From assembly GCF_014199415.1 (NCBI RefSeq), contig NZ_JACIJN010000010.1, positions 62,001-126,000 of the forward strand: a stretch of 64,000 nucleotides of DNA, written 5' to 3'. Positions 29,919 through 37,402 of this stretch are shown here, in pieces (the stretch's first letter is position 1; every line of letters starts with the position of its first letter). The translations under genes were made by a program, and so were the position numbers. The notes under the pieces are model-generated. The model searched no databases. It worked only from the letters and a program-made list of their open reading frames with translations, and was not told where the DNA came from. The DNA comes from Sphingomonas endophytica. GTDB lineage: Bacteria; Pseudomonadota; Alphaproteobacteria; Sphingomonadales; Sphingomonadaceae.

Positions 29919-32207
29919 ATGGACGATCTTTTGCAGGAATTCATTGCCGAAACGCGCGAGACGCTTGAGGCGATCTCGGGCGAGATCGTGGGGTGGGAAG
30001 CCGACCCTGGCGATCGCTCGCGGCTGGATGCGATCTTTCGCTTCATGCATACGATCAAGGGAAGCTGCGGCTTCCTCGATCTGCCGCGGCTCGCCCGGCT
30101 GAGCCACGCCGCCGAAGACGCGCTGGCCGCGGTCCGCGCCGGGGAGCGGGCGCCCGATCAGTCGCTGGTCACCGTGATCCTCGCGATCATCGACCGGATT
30201 GGCGAGATCGTCGAGGCGATCGATGCCGGCGAGGCGCTGTCGGAGGCCGGCGAGGCGATGCTGATCGCGGCGCTGGACGGCGCGATCGCGGGCGAGGTGG
30301 TCCCGTCGGTCGACACCGCGGACGCGCCGGCGGCCGCGCCCGCCGTGCGCCACGCGCCCAAGCGCTCGGTGCGATTGTCGGTCGACCTGCTCGACCGGAT
30401 GATGAGCGGCGTCTCGGACATGGTGCTGGCGCGCAACCAGCTCGCGCGGCACCTGCGGATGATCGACGATCCGCGGCTCGAATCGATGCTCGAGCGGCTG
30501 AGCATCTCGGTCGACGAATTGCGCGACACCGTGACGCGGACGCGCATGCAGCGGGTCGAGTCGCTGTTTTCCGCGTTGCCGCGGCTGGCACGCGATTCGG
30601 CGGCGGCGCTCGACAAGTCGGTGACGCTGACGATCGAGGGTGGCGATGTCGAGCTCGACCGCGAGATGATCGAGCTGTTGCGTGATCCGCTGGTCCATCT
30701 GGTCCGCAATGCGGTCGATCACGGGATCGAGGATCGCGTCGGACGGCTGCGCGCGGGCAAGGCCGCCGCCGGGCAGTTGCGGATCGTCGCGCGGCAGGCC
30801 GGCAACCTCATCATCATCGAGATCGCCGACGACGGGCGCGGGATCGACAGCGAGCGCTTGCTCGCCAAGGCGCTGCGCGCGCAGCCGGAACGCGCCGCCG
30901 AACTCGCCGCGCTGGACGAGGACGGCCGGCTCAAGCTGATCTTCGAGGCCGGGCTATCGTCGCGCGACGAGGTGACCGCGCTGTCCGGCCGCGGCGTCGG
31001 GATGGATGTGGTGAAGGCCAATGTCGAACAGGCCGGCGGGCGTATCTCGCTGACCAGCCGGCCGGGGCAGGGGCTGACGATCGCGCTTGAGGTGCCGCTG
31101 ACGCTGGCGATCCTCAACGCGGTGCTGGTTGAAGCGGCGGGCACGCGCTTCGCGATCCCGCGTCAGTCGGTCGACGAGATCGTCGCGGTCGACGGCGGGG
31201 CGGTGCGCGTCGATCGTGTCGCGGCGGGCGCTGTGGTGCTGCTGCGCGGACAACGGCTGCCGATGGTGTCGCTGCCGACGTTGCTGGGGCAAAGCGAGGG
31301 GAATGCCATCCCCGGCTTCCTCGCGATCGTCTCGCTGCGCGAGGGGCGGTTCGCGCTGGCGCTCGACGGGGTGAACGACACGCAGGAGCTGGTGGTGAAG
31401 CCGGCCGCGCCGGCGGTGATGCGCGCGGGCATCTATGCCGGGCAGATGTTGCCCGACGACGGTGCGCCGATCCTGTTGCTGGATTGCGCCGCGATCGCGG
31501 CGCGCGCGGCGCTGGCGTTCGAGCGCCCCGACGCGGCGGTGACCGAAGCCGAGGTCGTCGAGCCGGTGCGCGCGCTGCTGTTCGACGACATCGACGGCGT
31601 GCGCCGGATGATCGTGTCCGATGCGGTCGACCGGATCGAGGGCGTCACGGCAGGCGCGGTGCGCGCGTTGGCGGGCGGGCTGTGGCTGACGATCGGCGCG
31701 CGGTCGATCCCGGTCTGGGCGGGGACGGGCGCCGTCGCGGGCGAGGTCCGCAAGGTGTTGCGCTTGCAGCTCGACGATCAGGAACTCGCCTACCCGATCG
31801 CCGATCCGATCGAGATCGTGCCCTTGCCGCAGGAGATCGCGCCCGCGGCCGATCCGCGCGGCGTGATCGCCGGGCTGGCGGTGATCGACGGCGAGCCGAT
31901 CGAGCTGGTCGATCCGCTGGCGCTGTTCGACGATGCGACCGCGAGCGCCGCGCGCCCGGTCTGCCTGTTGCACGGCGCCGAGAGCGGCTGGATGGAGGCG
32001 TTCCTCAAGCCCGCGATCGAGCAGGCCGGCTATCGCGTCGTGCGGCGCGCGCCGCCGGGTCTGCCGGTCGCGCTGGCGCTGGCGATGGAGGACGACGCCG
32101 ACACGCCGCCGGTGCCCGCGCTGCGGCTGAGCCGCGAGCGTGGCAAGCCGCTCTACCGTTTCGATCGCGCCGCGCTGATCGCCGCGCTGAAGGATTATGC
32201 CGCATGA
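29919..32207 (+). CDS. cheA: CheA histidine kinase with an extended C-terminal half
   Basis: The 762-residue kinase has an HPt P1 domain with H44 in FMHTIKGSCGF (residues about 1-105) and a linker of only 45 residues in place of P2. P3 dimerisation (about 150-215) follows. The P4 ATPase has the N box HLVRNAVDHGIEDR, ADDGRGID and GRGVGMDVVKANVE. A CheW-like P5 covers about 400-525. A second CheW-like segment follows at about 540-670. The last 80 residues (RPVCLLHGAESGW, VALALAMEDD) look like a receiver domain that has lost its acidic and lysine residues. The stop overlaps cheW by 4 bp. Missing P2 implies that CheY or CheB docks elsewhere or is bound directly. Confidence 0.92.
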   Translation: MDDLLQEFIAETRETLEAISGEIVGWEADPGDRSRLDAIFRFMHTIKGSCGFLDLPRLARLSHAAEDALAAVRAGERAPDQSLVTVILAIIDRIGEIVEAIDAGEALSEAGEAMLIAALDGAIAGEVVPSVDTADAPAAAPAVRHAPKRSVRLSVDLLDRMMSGVSDMVLARNQLARHLRMIDDPRLESMLERLSISVDELRDTVTRTRMQRVESLFSALPRLARDSAAALDKSVTLTIEGGDVELDREMIELLRDPLVHLVRNAVDHGIEDRVGRLRAGKAAAGQLRIVARQAGNLIIIEIADDGRGIDSERLLAKALRAQPERAAELAALDEDGRLKLIFEAGLSSRDEVTALSGRGVGMDVVKANVEQAGGRISLTSRPGQGLTIALEVPLTLAILNAVLVEAAGTRFAIPRQSVDEIVAVDGGAVRVDRVAAGAVVLLRGQRLPMVSLPTLLGQSEGNAIPGFLAIVSLREGRFALALDGVNDTQELVVKPAAPAVMRAGIYAGQMLPDDGAPILLLDCAAIAARAALAFERPDAAVTEAEVVEPVRALLFDDIDGVRRMIVSDAVDRIEGVTAGAVRALAGGLWLTIGARSIPVWAGTGAVAGEVRKVLRLQLDDQELAYPIADPIEIVPLPQEIAPAADPRGVIAGLAVIDGEPIELVDPLALFDDATASAARPVCLLHGAESGWMEAFLKPAIEQAGYRVVRRAPPGLPVALALAMEDDADTPPVPALRLSRERGKPLYRFDRAALIAALKDYAA

Positions 32208-32638
32208 ACCATGCCCTGCATCTGGTCGCGCGGGTCGGTGACCGCGGCCTGCTGTTCGACGCCGAGCGGGTCGACTCGGTGGTGGAGGTCCACAGCACCG
32301 TTCCCGCCCCCGGCGCCGCCCCGGCAGTGGTCGGGCTGGCGGCGATGCGCAGCCGGGTCGCGACGGTGATCGACGTGCGGGAATTGTTCGGCGGGGCACC
32401 GATGATGCGCGACGGCAAGGGCGCGCGCGCGGTGGCGACGCTGGTCGACGGTCATCTCTATGCCATTGCGGTCGATGCGCTGGAGGATGTCGCGACCTTC
32501 ACGCTGGCGCCCGCGCCGATCGCGCAGGGGACGGCGGGCGAATGGGACTTCGTCACCGGCGTTGCCGAGGGCGAGGGCGAGACGTTGATGGCGGTCGATA
32601 TTGACCGGCTGGTCGCCCGGGCCAGCGCGCTCGGCTGA
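32204..32638 (+). CDS. cheW: CheW-type coupling protein
   Basis: The 144-residue product has the two-lobed beta-barrel pattern of CheW, with VVEVHSTVPAPG and VVGLAAMRSRVATVIDVREL where the family has its conserved IxGxxxxRGxxxPVIDL segment; here the RG pair is MR. CheW tethers CheA to chemoreceptors. The ATG at 32204 overlaps the cheA stop (ATGA), so it is translationally coupled. It is near the lower length limit for the family. A long open frame from 31484 is a shadow inside cheA. Confidence 0.87.
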   Translation: MNHALHLVARVGDRGLLFDAERVDSVVEVHSTVPAPGAAPAVVGLAAMRSRVATVIDVRELFGGAPMMRDGKGARAVATLVDGHLYAIAVDALEDVATFTLAPAPIAQGTAGEWDFVTGVAEGEGETLMAVDIDRLVARASALG

Positions 32639-32709
32639 GCGCGGTCGTTAACCCCATCCTTACCGCGCCGCGCCCAAGGTGCGGCAGCACCAGAAATATC
32701 GGAAATATC

Positions 32710-33075
32710 ATGAAGACCTGCCTGATCGTCGATGATTCGAAGGTGATCCGCAAGGTGGCGCGGCACATTCTGGAGGCGCTGGACTTTTCGGTGTCCGAGG
32801 CGGGCGACGGGCGTGAGGCGCTGACGCATTGCCGGCAGACCTGCCCCGATGTGATCCTGCTCGACTGGAACATGCCGGTGATGAGCGGGATGGAATTCCT
32901 GCGCGCGCTGGGCGAGGAGCCGATGCCGCGTCGTCCGAAGGTGGTGTTCTGCACCACCGAGAACGGCATGGCGCACATCCGCGCCGCGATCGAGGCCGGC
33001 GCGGACGAATATGTGATGAAGCCGTTCGACCGGGAGACGCTGCACAGCAAGCTCCAGATCGTCGGCGTCGCCTGA
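32710..33075 (+). CDS. cheY: CheY-type single-domain response regulator
   Basis: The 121-residue receiver has the acidic pair D8-D9 in IVDDSKVIR, the phospho-acceptor D52 in LLDWNMPVMSG, the switch threonine T82/T83 in CTTENG and the lysine K104 in YVMKPFD. Methionine-rich DWNMPVMSG is common to alphaproteobacterial CheY-like proteins. The partner kinase is presumably the CheA upstream. The output, flagellar motor or something else, is not shown by the sequence. No DNA-binding domain is present. A gap of 71 bp separates it from cheW. Confidence 0.92.
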   Translation: MKTCLIVDDSKVIRKVARHILEALDFSVSEAGDGREALTHCRQTCPDVILLDWNMPVMSGMEFLRALGEEPMPRRPKVVFCTTENGMAHIRAAIEAGADEYVMKPFDRETLHSKLQIVGVA

Positions 33076-33104
33076 TCCCGGCCGGGCCCGTGCCGGGATC
33101 TGCC

Positions 33105-34166
33105 ATGACTCACCGTGCCGATCCGCCCGTCGCGGAGCGCCGCCGGCCGCGCGTCCTGATCGTCGACGATTCGGCGGTGGCGCGCGCCGCGCTGTCGCGC
33201 TTCATCAGCGGCAGCGGGCGCTTCGATCTCGCCGGCGCGCTGCCCGACGCACAACGCGCGCTGGCCTTCCTGCACCGTGAGCCGGTCGATTTCATCCTGC
33301 TCGATCTGGTCATGCCGCATCAAAGCGGCATCGACGCCCTGCCCGAGCTGCTGAAGGCCGGGGCGGGTGCGCGGGTGCTGGTGGTGTCGAGCTCGGCAGC
33401 CGAAGGCGCGGCGGTGACGATGCGCGCGCTGGCGCTCGGTGCGGCGGATACGCTGGTCAAGCCGAGCATCGGCGCCTTCGCGAGCCGCTTCGGCGAGACC
33501 TTGCTGGCGCGGCTCGACCTGCTGGCGGCGCATGGCGACGAGCGGCCGCTGCCGCGCCGCGCGACGATCATGACCCCGCCGCCGTTCGACGCGATCGCGA
33601 TCGGCGCCTCGACGGGCGGCATCCATGCGCTCGCCTCGCTGCTGGAACAGGTGCCGGTGACGATGACGCAGCCGATCTTCGTCACCCAGCATCTGCCGCC
33701 GTCCTTTTCGCCATATTTCGCCGCGCAGGTCGGGGTGGTCGCCCGGCGTCCGTCGGCGATCGCGCACGAGCGGCGGCGGGTCGTCGACGGCGAGGTGCTG
33801 ATCGCGCCGGGCGATGCGCATCTGCTCGCCACGGCGCAGGCCGACGGACGGGTCGCCACGCGGCTGTCGCAGGCGCCCAGCCCGACCGGCAATCTGCCGT
33901 CGGTCGACCCGATGTTCACCAGCCTGGCGCACACCTATGGCGCGCGACTGCTCGCGATCGTGCTGACCGGCATGGGACGCGACGGGCTGGACGGCGCGCG
34001 CGCGGTGCGGGCGGCGGGCGGGACGATCGTGGTGCAGGACCGCGATTCGTCGGTGGTCTGGGGAATGCCGGGCGCGGTGGCGCAGGCCGGGCTCGCCGAT
34101 GCGGTGCTCACCCCGCGTGAGATCGGCGCGATGATCGCGGCGCGGCGCATGGGCGCGCGCGGCTGA
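33105..34166 (+). CDS. cheB: CheB methylesterase/deamidase response regulator
   Basis: The 353-residue protein has an N-terminal receiver (D67 in FILLDLVMP, DD at 21-22) and a C-terminal methylesterase. The catalytic serine is S169 in GASTGGI, the histidine H196 in TQHLPPSFSPYF and the aspartate in LTGMGRDGLDGA. It removes methyl groups from, and deamidates, chemoreceptors for adaptation. The TGA is joined to the ATG of cheR through a shared A at 34166. The ATG at 33105 is chosen because the receiver begins directly after; the upstream open frame overlaps cheY and is false. Confidence 0.94.
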   Translation: MTHRADPPVAERRRPRVLIVDDSAVARAALSRFISGSGRFDLAGALPDAQRALAFLHREPVDFILLDLVMPHQSGIDALPELLKAGAGARVLVVSSSAAEGAAVTMRALALGAADTLVKPSIGAFASRFGETLLARLDLLAAHGDERPLPRRATIMTPPPFDAIAIGASTGGIHALASLLEQVPVTMTQPIFVTQHLPPSFSPYFAAQVGVVARRPSAIAHERRRVVDGEVLIAPGDAHLLATAQADGRVATRLSQAPSPTGNLPSVDPMFTSLAHTYGARLLAIVLTGMGRDGLDGARAVRAAGGTIVVQDRDSSVVWGMPGAVAQAGLADAVLTPREIGAMIAARRMGARG

Positions 34167-34990
34167 TGGCGGAGATCGATCCCGGCTCCGCGCGGGTGTT
34201 CGCCGCGCTGCTGGAGGCGCGCACCGGACAGCGGATCGCGGTCGGCCGCAGCTGGCGGTTCGAGGCGTCGCTCGGACCTTTGCTGCAGGCGCATGCGCTC
34301 GATCGCGTCGACCAGCTCGCCGCCCGGCTCATCGAAGGTAAGGACAAGCAACTGGCCGACCGGATCGTCGACGCACTGCTCAATCAGGAGACGTCGTTCT
34401 TTCGCGATGCCGGCGTGATCGAGGGCGCAGCCGAGGCGGTTGCCGGGCGCGCGCCGCTGCGCGTGTGGTGCGCGGCCTGCGCGACCGGGCAGGAGCCGCT
34501 GTCGCTGGCGATGCTGTTCGCCGAGGCGGGCGGCGCGATGCCGGAGATCGTCGCCACCGACGTGTCCGCGGCGGCGATCGCGCGCGCGCGCGAGGGCGCC
34601 TATTCGCAGTTCGAGATCCAGCGCGGGTTGCCGGTGCGGCGGATGGTGCGCTGGTTCGAGCCGGCCGCCGACAATCACTGGCGCGCCGCGCCGGCGTTGC
34701 TGGGGGCGATCCATTACCGTCGCCACAATCTGATCGTCGACCCGCCGCCGGTCGGCGAGTTCGACCTGATCCTGTGTCGCAACCTGTTGTTCTATTTCGC
34801 GCCGCATCAGCGCGAGCAGGTGCTGACCCGGCTGGCGGGCGCGCTCCGGCCCGACGGCTTCCTGCTGCTCGGCGCGGGCGAGACGGTGATCGGCCAGTCG
34901 GAACGGCTCCGCCCCAGCACGCGGGCGCGCGGGCTCTACGAGCGCGTTCCCGACCCCACCGACAGCAACCGGGTTTACACAGGCCGCTGA
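34166..34990 (+). CDS. cheR: CheR chemoreceptor methyltransferase
   Basis: The 274-residue SAM-dependent enzyme methylates glutamates on chemoreceptors. The N-terminal domain includes LLNQETSFFRDAG (the R/ET-x-FFR substrate region). The SAM motif is VWCAACATGQEPLSLAML, with the acidic loop IVATDVSAAAIARA. The later FDLILCRNLLFYF motif is the CheR NVLIYF equivalent. It ends a five-gene operon cheA-W-Y-B-R. No receptor (MCP) gene lies in the window, so its substrate must be elsewhere. Confidence 0.93.
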   Translation: MAEIDPGSARVFAALLEARTGQRIAVGRSWRFEASLGPLLQAHALDRVDQLAARLIEGKDKQLADRIVDALLNQETSFFRDAGVIEGAAEAVAGRAPLRVWCAACATGQEPLSLAMLFAEAGGAMPEIVATDVSAAAIARAREGAYSQFEIQRGLPVRRMVRWFEPAADNHWRAAPALLGAIHYRRHNLIVDPPPVGEFDLILCRNLLFYFAPHQREQVLTRLAGALRPDGFLLLGAGETVIGQSERLRPSTRARGLYERVPDPTDSNRVYTGR

Positions 34991-35063
34991 TTTCGCGACG
35001 GACGTCGTTACGGTCAACGACGGCGAGGGCGATGGTGACAGGCGCGGAGCGGCACACGGGCAG

Positions 35064-35762
35064 GTGGGACGCATGAGGTGCCGGGAGGCGCCATCGCCCA
35101 GCTTCAACGAACGATTGCTGCCGATCTCGATGATCGTGCTGCACTATACCGGCATGAAGACGGCGCAGGAGGCGCTCGACCGGCTGCGCGATCCTGCCGC
35201 CGAAGTGTCGTGCCATTATTTCGTCGACGAGGACGGCACGATCACGCGGCTGGTGCCTGACGACAAGCGCGCGTGGCACGCCGGCGCATCGCACTGGCGC
35301 GGGGTGACCGACGTCAATTCGGCGTCGATCGGCGTCGAGATCGTCAACCCCGGCCACGATCATGGCTATCGCGCCTTCCCGGAACCGCAGATCGAGGCGG
35401 TGATCCGGCTCGTCGCGCATCTGAAGGACATGTACGAGATCACGCGCGGCAATATCGTCGGCCATTCCGACGTCGCCCCGCTGCGAAAGCGCGATCCGGG
35501 CGAGCTGTTCCCGTGGCACCGGCTCGCGCGGCTGCGGCTGGCGTTGCCGCGGCCGACGAAGAACCTTGTCGATCCGATGTGGGGGGAGGCGGCGTTCTGC
35601 CTCGCGCTGGAGCGGTTCGGCTATGACGTCAGCGACCGGATGGCGGCGATCATGGCGTTCCAGCGCCGCTTCCGCCCCGAGCTGATCGACGGCGAGATGG
35701 ATGCGGAATGCCGGATGATCCTGCTGGCGCTGCTGCTGCCCCGACCGCAGGGGGATGATTGA
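35064..35762 (+). CDS. N-acetylmuramoyl-L-alanine amidase, AmiD/AmpD type
   Basis: The 232-residue protein has the amidase_2 fold. The zinc ligands include the histidine in IVLHYTGMKT, an active-site glutamate in SIGVEIVNPGHDHG, and GHSDVAPLRKRDPGELFPW near residue 137, where H and D are ligands. The C-terminus, about residues 175-230, looks like a peptidoglycan-binding helical domain. Such enzymes cut muropeptides. No obvious signal peptide follows the ATG at 35064 (or 35073), so a cytoplasmic AmpD-like recycling role is favoured over an exported one. Position downstream of cheR (73 bp) does not imply a link. Confidence 0.85.
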   Translation: MGRMRCREAPSPSFNERLLPISMIVLHYTGMKTAQEALDRLRDPAAEVSCHYFVDEDGTITRLVPDDKRAWHAGASHWRGVTDVNSASIGVEIVNPGHDHGYRAFPEPQIEAVIRLVAHLKDMYEITRGNIVGHSDVAPLRKRDPGELFPWHRLARLRLALPRPTKNLVDPMWGEAAFCLALERFGYDVSDRMAAIMAFQRRFRPELIDGEMDAECRMILLALLLPRPQGDD

Positions 35763-35770
35763 TACACGTT

Positions 35771-35847
35771 CGTCATTGCGAGCGCAGCGAAGCAATCCGG
35801 TGTTCCGCGCGACGCCCTGGATTGCTTCGCTTCGCTCGCAATGACGG
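35771..35847. repeat. Palindromic intergenic repeat, family A copy 3
   Basis: The arms cgtcattgcgagcgcagcga and cgcttcgctcgcaatgacgg lie either side of a 30-bp spacer that differs from other copies (gttccgcgcgacgccctgg). It is placed between the amidase gene and the RNase P RNA. Confidence 0.88.
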
Positions 35848-35890
35848 CGTTGTGCTTCCCTAATGCCTTCCGCCTCGCTACGGCGATCCC

Positions 35891-36282
35891 GCCAGAGGGC
35901 CGGGCGGCCGCGTCGCGCGCAAGCGCGCCGAGGAAAGTCCGGGCTCCACGGAACAACGGTGGCGGGTAACGCCCGCCGGCTCGGGCTTCGGTCCGCAGTC
36001 AGGGACAGTGCAACAGAGAGCAGACGGCCTGGGCCTCGGCCCGGTCATGGTGAAAGGGTGCGGTAAGAGCGCACCGCGCGGCCGGTAACGGTCGTGGCAC
36101 GGTAAACCCCACCGGGAGCAAGACCGAATAGGGGCGGCATGGCGGCGTTCGCGTCGCCGGGGTGTGTTCCCACCCGCTGCCCGGGTTGGTTGCTGGAGCG
36201 CGTCGGCAACGGCGCGCCGAGAGGAATGGTCGCCTATCCCCGTTCGCGGGGTGGACAGAACCCGGCTTACAGGCCCTCTGGC
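35891..36282 (+). ncRNA. rnpB: RNase P RNA component (bacterial class A)
   Basis: The 5' arm gccagagggcc pairs with the 3' arm ggccctctggc, forming P1 and fixing both ends. Between them stand the universally conserved words gaggaaagtccgggctcc (35930-35947), ggtaaaccccaccgggagcaag on the way down (36102-36123), and acagaacccggcttacagg at the 3' side (36254-36272). RNase P RNA is the catalytic RNA that trims tRNA 5' leaders, joined by the RnpA protein elsewhere. Its length of about 392 nt is normal. Confidence 0.96.
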
Positions 36283-36340
36283 AAATTCGCTGCCGCTAGT
36301 CGGTTGGCGCGGGCGCGGCGCGTCCTTATGTGCCGCAGGA

Positions 36341-36889
36341 ATGGCACGTATTCCCACCCGATCGAACGACTGGGGCTTTCCCCGCTGGCGCGGCTATGGC
36401 GCCAATCGCGAGGCGACGACCGTGCGATTGTGCGACCGCCACGGCTGCAACGAGCCGGGGATGTGCCCCGCGCCCAAGTCGCCGAACAGCCCCGAGCGCT
36501 GGTATTTCTGTCAGGCACATGCCGCCGAATACAATCGGGGCTGGAATTATTTCGAGGGCTTGTCCGCCGAGGAGGCCGCGCAGCGCGAGGCGAACGAGCG
36601 GCGTGATGCGGGCGGCTTTTCGCAGTCCAAGCATCAGGCGTGGGCTGGGTCGGGCGACGGTACGCGCTCGCGCGACGAGCTGCGCGCGCTGGAGGTGCTG
36701 GAGCTGGAGGTCGATGCGTCGTTCGACGACGTGCGGCTGGCGTGGCGGCGGCTGGCGAAGTCGAACCATCCCGATGTGCGGCCCGGCGACAAGGACGCCG
36801 CGACGCGCTTTCAGGCGATCCAGGCCGCCTATGACGTGCTGCGCGTTGCCGAGGAGGCGCGGACGTGGAAGCCGCGCGCCGAGCCGTGA
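36341..36889 (+). CDS. J-domain protein with an N-terminal cysteine/histidine cluster
   Basis: The 182-residue protein carries a J domain at about residues 117-178, LEVLELEVDASFDDVRLAWR then KSNHPDVRPGD with the HPD tripeptide that stimulates DnaK. The N-terminal part contains CDRHGCNEP, MCPAPK and YFCQAHAAEYNRGWNYF, a set of cysteines and histidines spaced like a small zinc site. No glycine/phenylalanine or DnaJ zinc-finger region is present, so it is not DnaJ itself. Its client is unknown. The ATG at 36341 is preceded by CAGGA; the upstream open frame would cross RNase P RNA. It overlaps the next gene by 25 bp. Confidence 0.87.
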   Translation: MARIPTRSNDWGFPRWRGYGANREATTVRLCDRHGCNEPGMCPAPKSPNSPERWYFCQAHAAEYNRGWNYFEGLSAEEAAQREANERRDAGGFSQSKHQAWAGSGDGTRSRDELRALEVLELEVDASFDDVRLAWRRLAKSNHPDVRPGDKDAATRFQAIQAAYDVLRVAEEARTWKPRAEP

Positions 36890-37182
36890 AGGATCAGGTG
36901 CGCGCCCGGTGGACCGGCGCGGTGCTGGTGTGCGGGAAATGCTCGAAGAAGCTGGGCGGCGGGTTCGGCGCGAAGGGCAGGACGTCGCTCGCCAAGGCGT
37001 TGCGCGGCGAGCCGGGGTTCGGCAAGGGGCGCAAGGCCGCGGTCGGGGTGGTCGAGGTGAAGTGTCTCGGGATCTGCCCGAAGGGCGCGGTGACGATCGT
37101 CGACAGCCGCGCGCCGGGACGCTGGCGGATCGTGCCGGCGGGGGCGGATGTCGCGGCGTTGGCGGGGCAGTTGAAGGAGTGA
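36865..37182 (+). CDS. Small (2Fe-2S) ferredoxin-like protein
   Basis: The 105-residue product has a thioredoxin-like 2Fe-2S pattern with CGKCSKKLGGG early and KCLGICPKGAVTI later, the cysteine placement of the family typified by (2Fe-2S) ferredoxin Shethna and NuoE-like domains. It could transfer electrons or just bind a cluster. Start choice is between GTG at 36865, which has a strong GAGGAGG site upstream, and GTG at 36886, which overlaps the J-protein stop as GTGA; the first is preferred for its ribosome site. The gene overlaps the J-domain gene, implying co-expression. Confidence 0.8.
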   Translation: MEAARRAVKDQVRARWTGAVLVCGKCSKKLGGGFGAKGRTSLAKALRGEPGFGKGRKAAVGVVEVKCLGICPKGAVTIVDSRAPGRWRIVPAGADVAALAGQLKE

Positions 37183-37185
37183 GCC

Positions 37186-37268
37186 GTCGCCCCGGACTTG
37201 ATCCGGGGCTCCGCTTCTTTTTCGAGCCGCTGGGAAGAAGCGGGGTCCCGGGTCAAGCCCGGGATGAC
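37186..37268. repeat. Palindromic intergenic repeat, family C copy 4
   Basis: The arms gtcgccccggacttgatccg and cgggtcaagcccgggatgac enclose a stem of ccgcttcttt and aagaagcggg. Only 9 bp further, a family B copy begins, so these two units again stand side by side as at 4.1-4.3 kb. Confidence 0.87.
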
Positions 37269-37276
37269 GCTGAATT

Positions 37277-37373
37277 CCGTCATTCCCGCGCAGGCGGGAA
37301 TCCGGAACCTCTGACCTTGCGCCTCTATCGACAGACCTGCGCGTCTGGATTCCCGCCTGCGCGGGAATGACGG
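37277..37373. repeat. Palindromic intergenic repeat, family B copy 2
   Basis: The arms ccgtcattcccgcgcaggcg and cgcctgcgcgggaatgacgg are near-perfect complements. The interior holds aacctctgac and acctgcgcgtctgga in the same order as copy 1. It lies just before the stop of the molybdopterin subunit gene, which reads toward it. Confidence 0.9.
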
Positions 37374-37402
37374 GTTTGGGACGGGACGCGGCCCGCCGGC
37401 CC

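Noticed and set aside
35891..36282. Protein-coding frame through the RNase P RNA region (for example 36139-36606)
   Set aside because: The region folds as RNase P RNA with its conserved words and a closing P1 stem; the frame has no ribosome site or domain.
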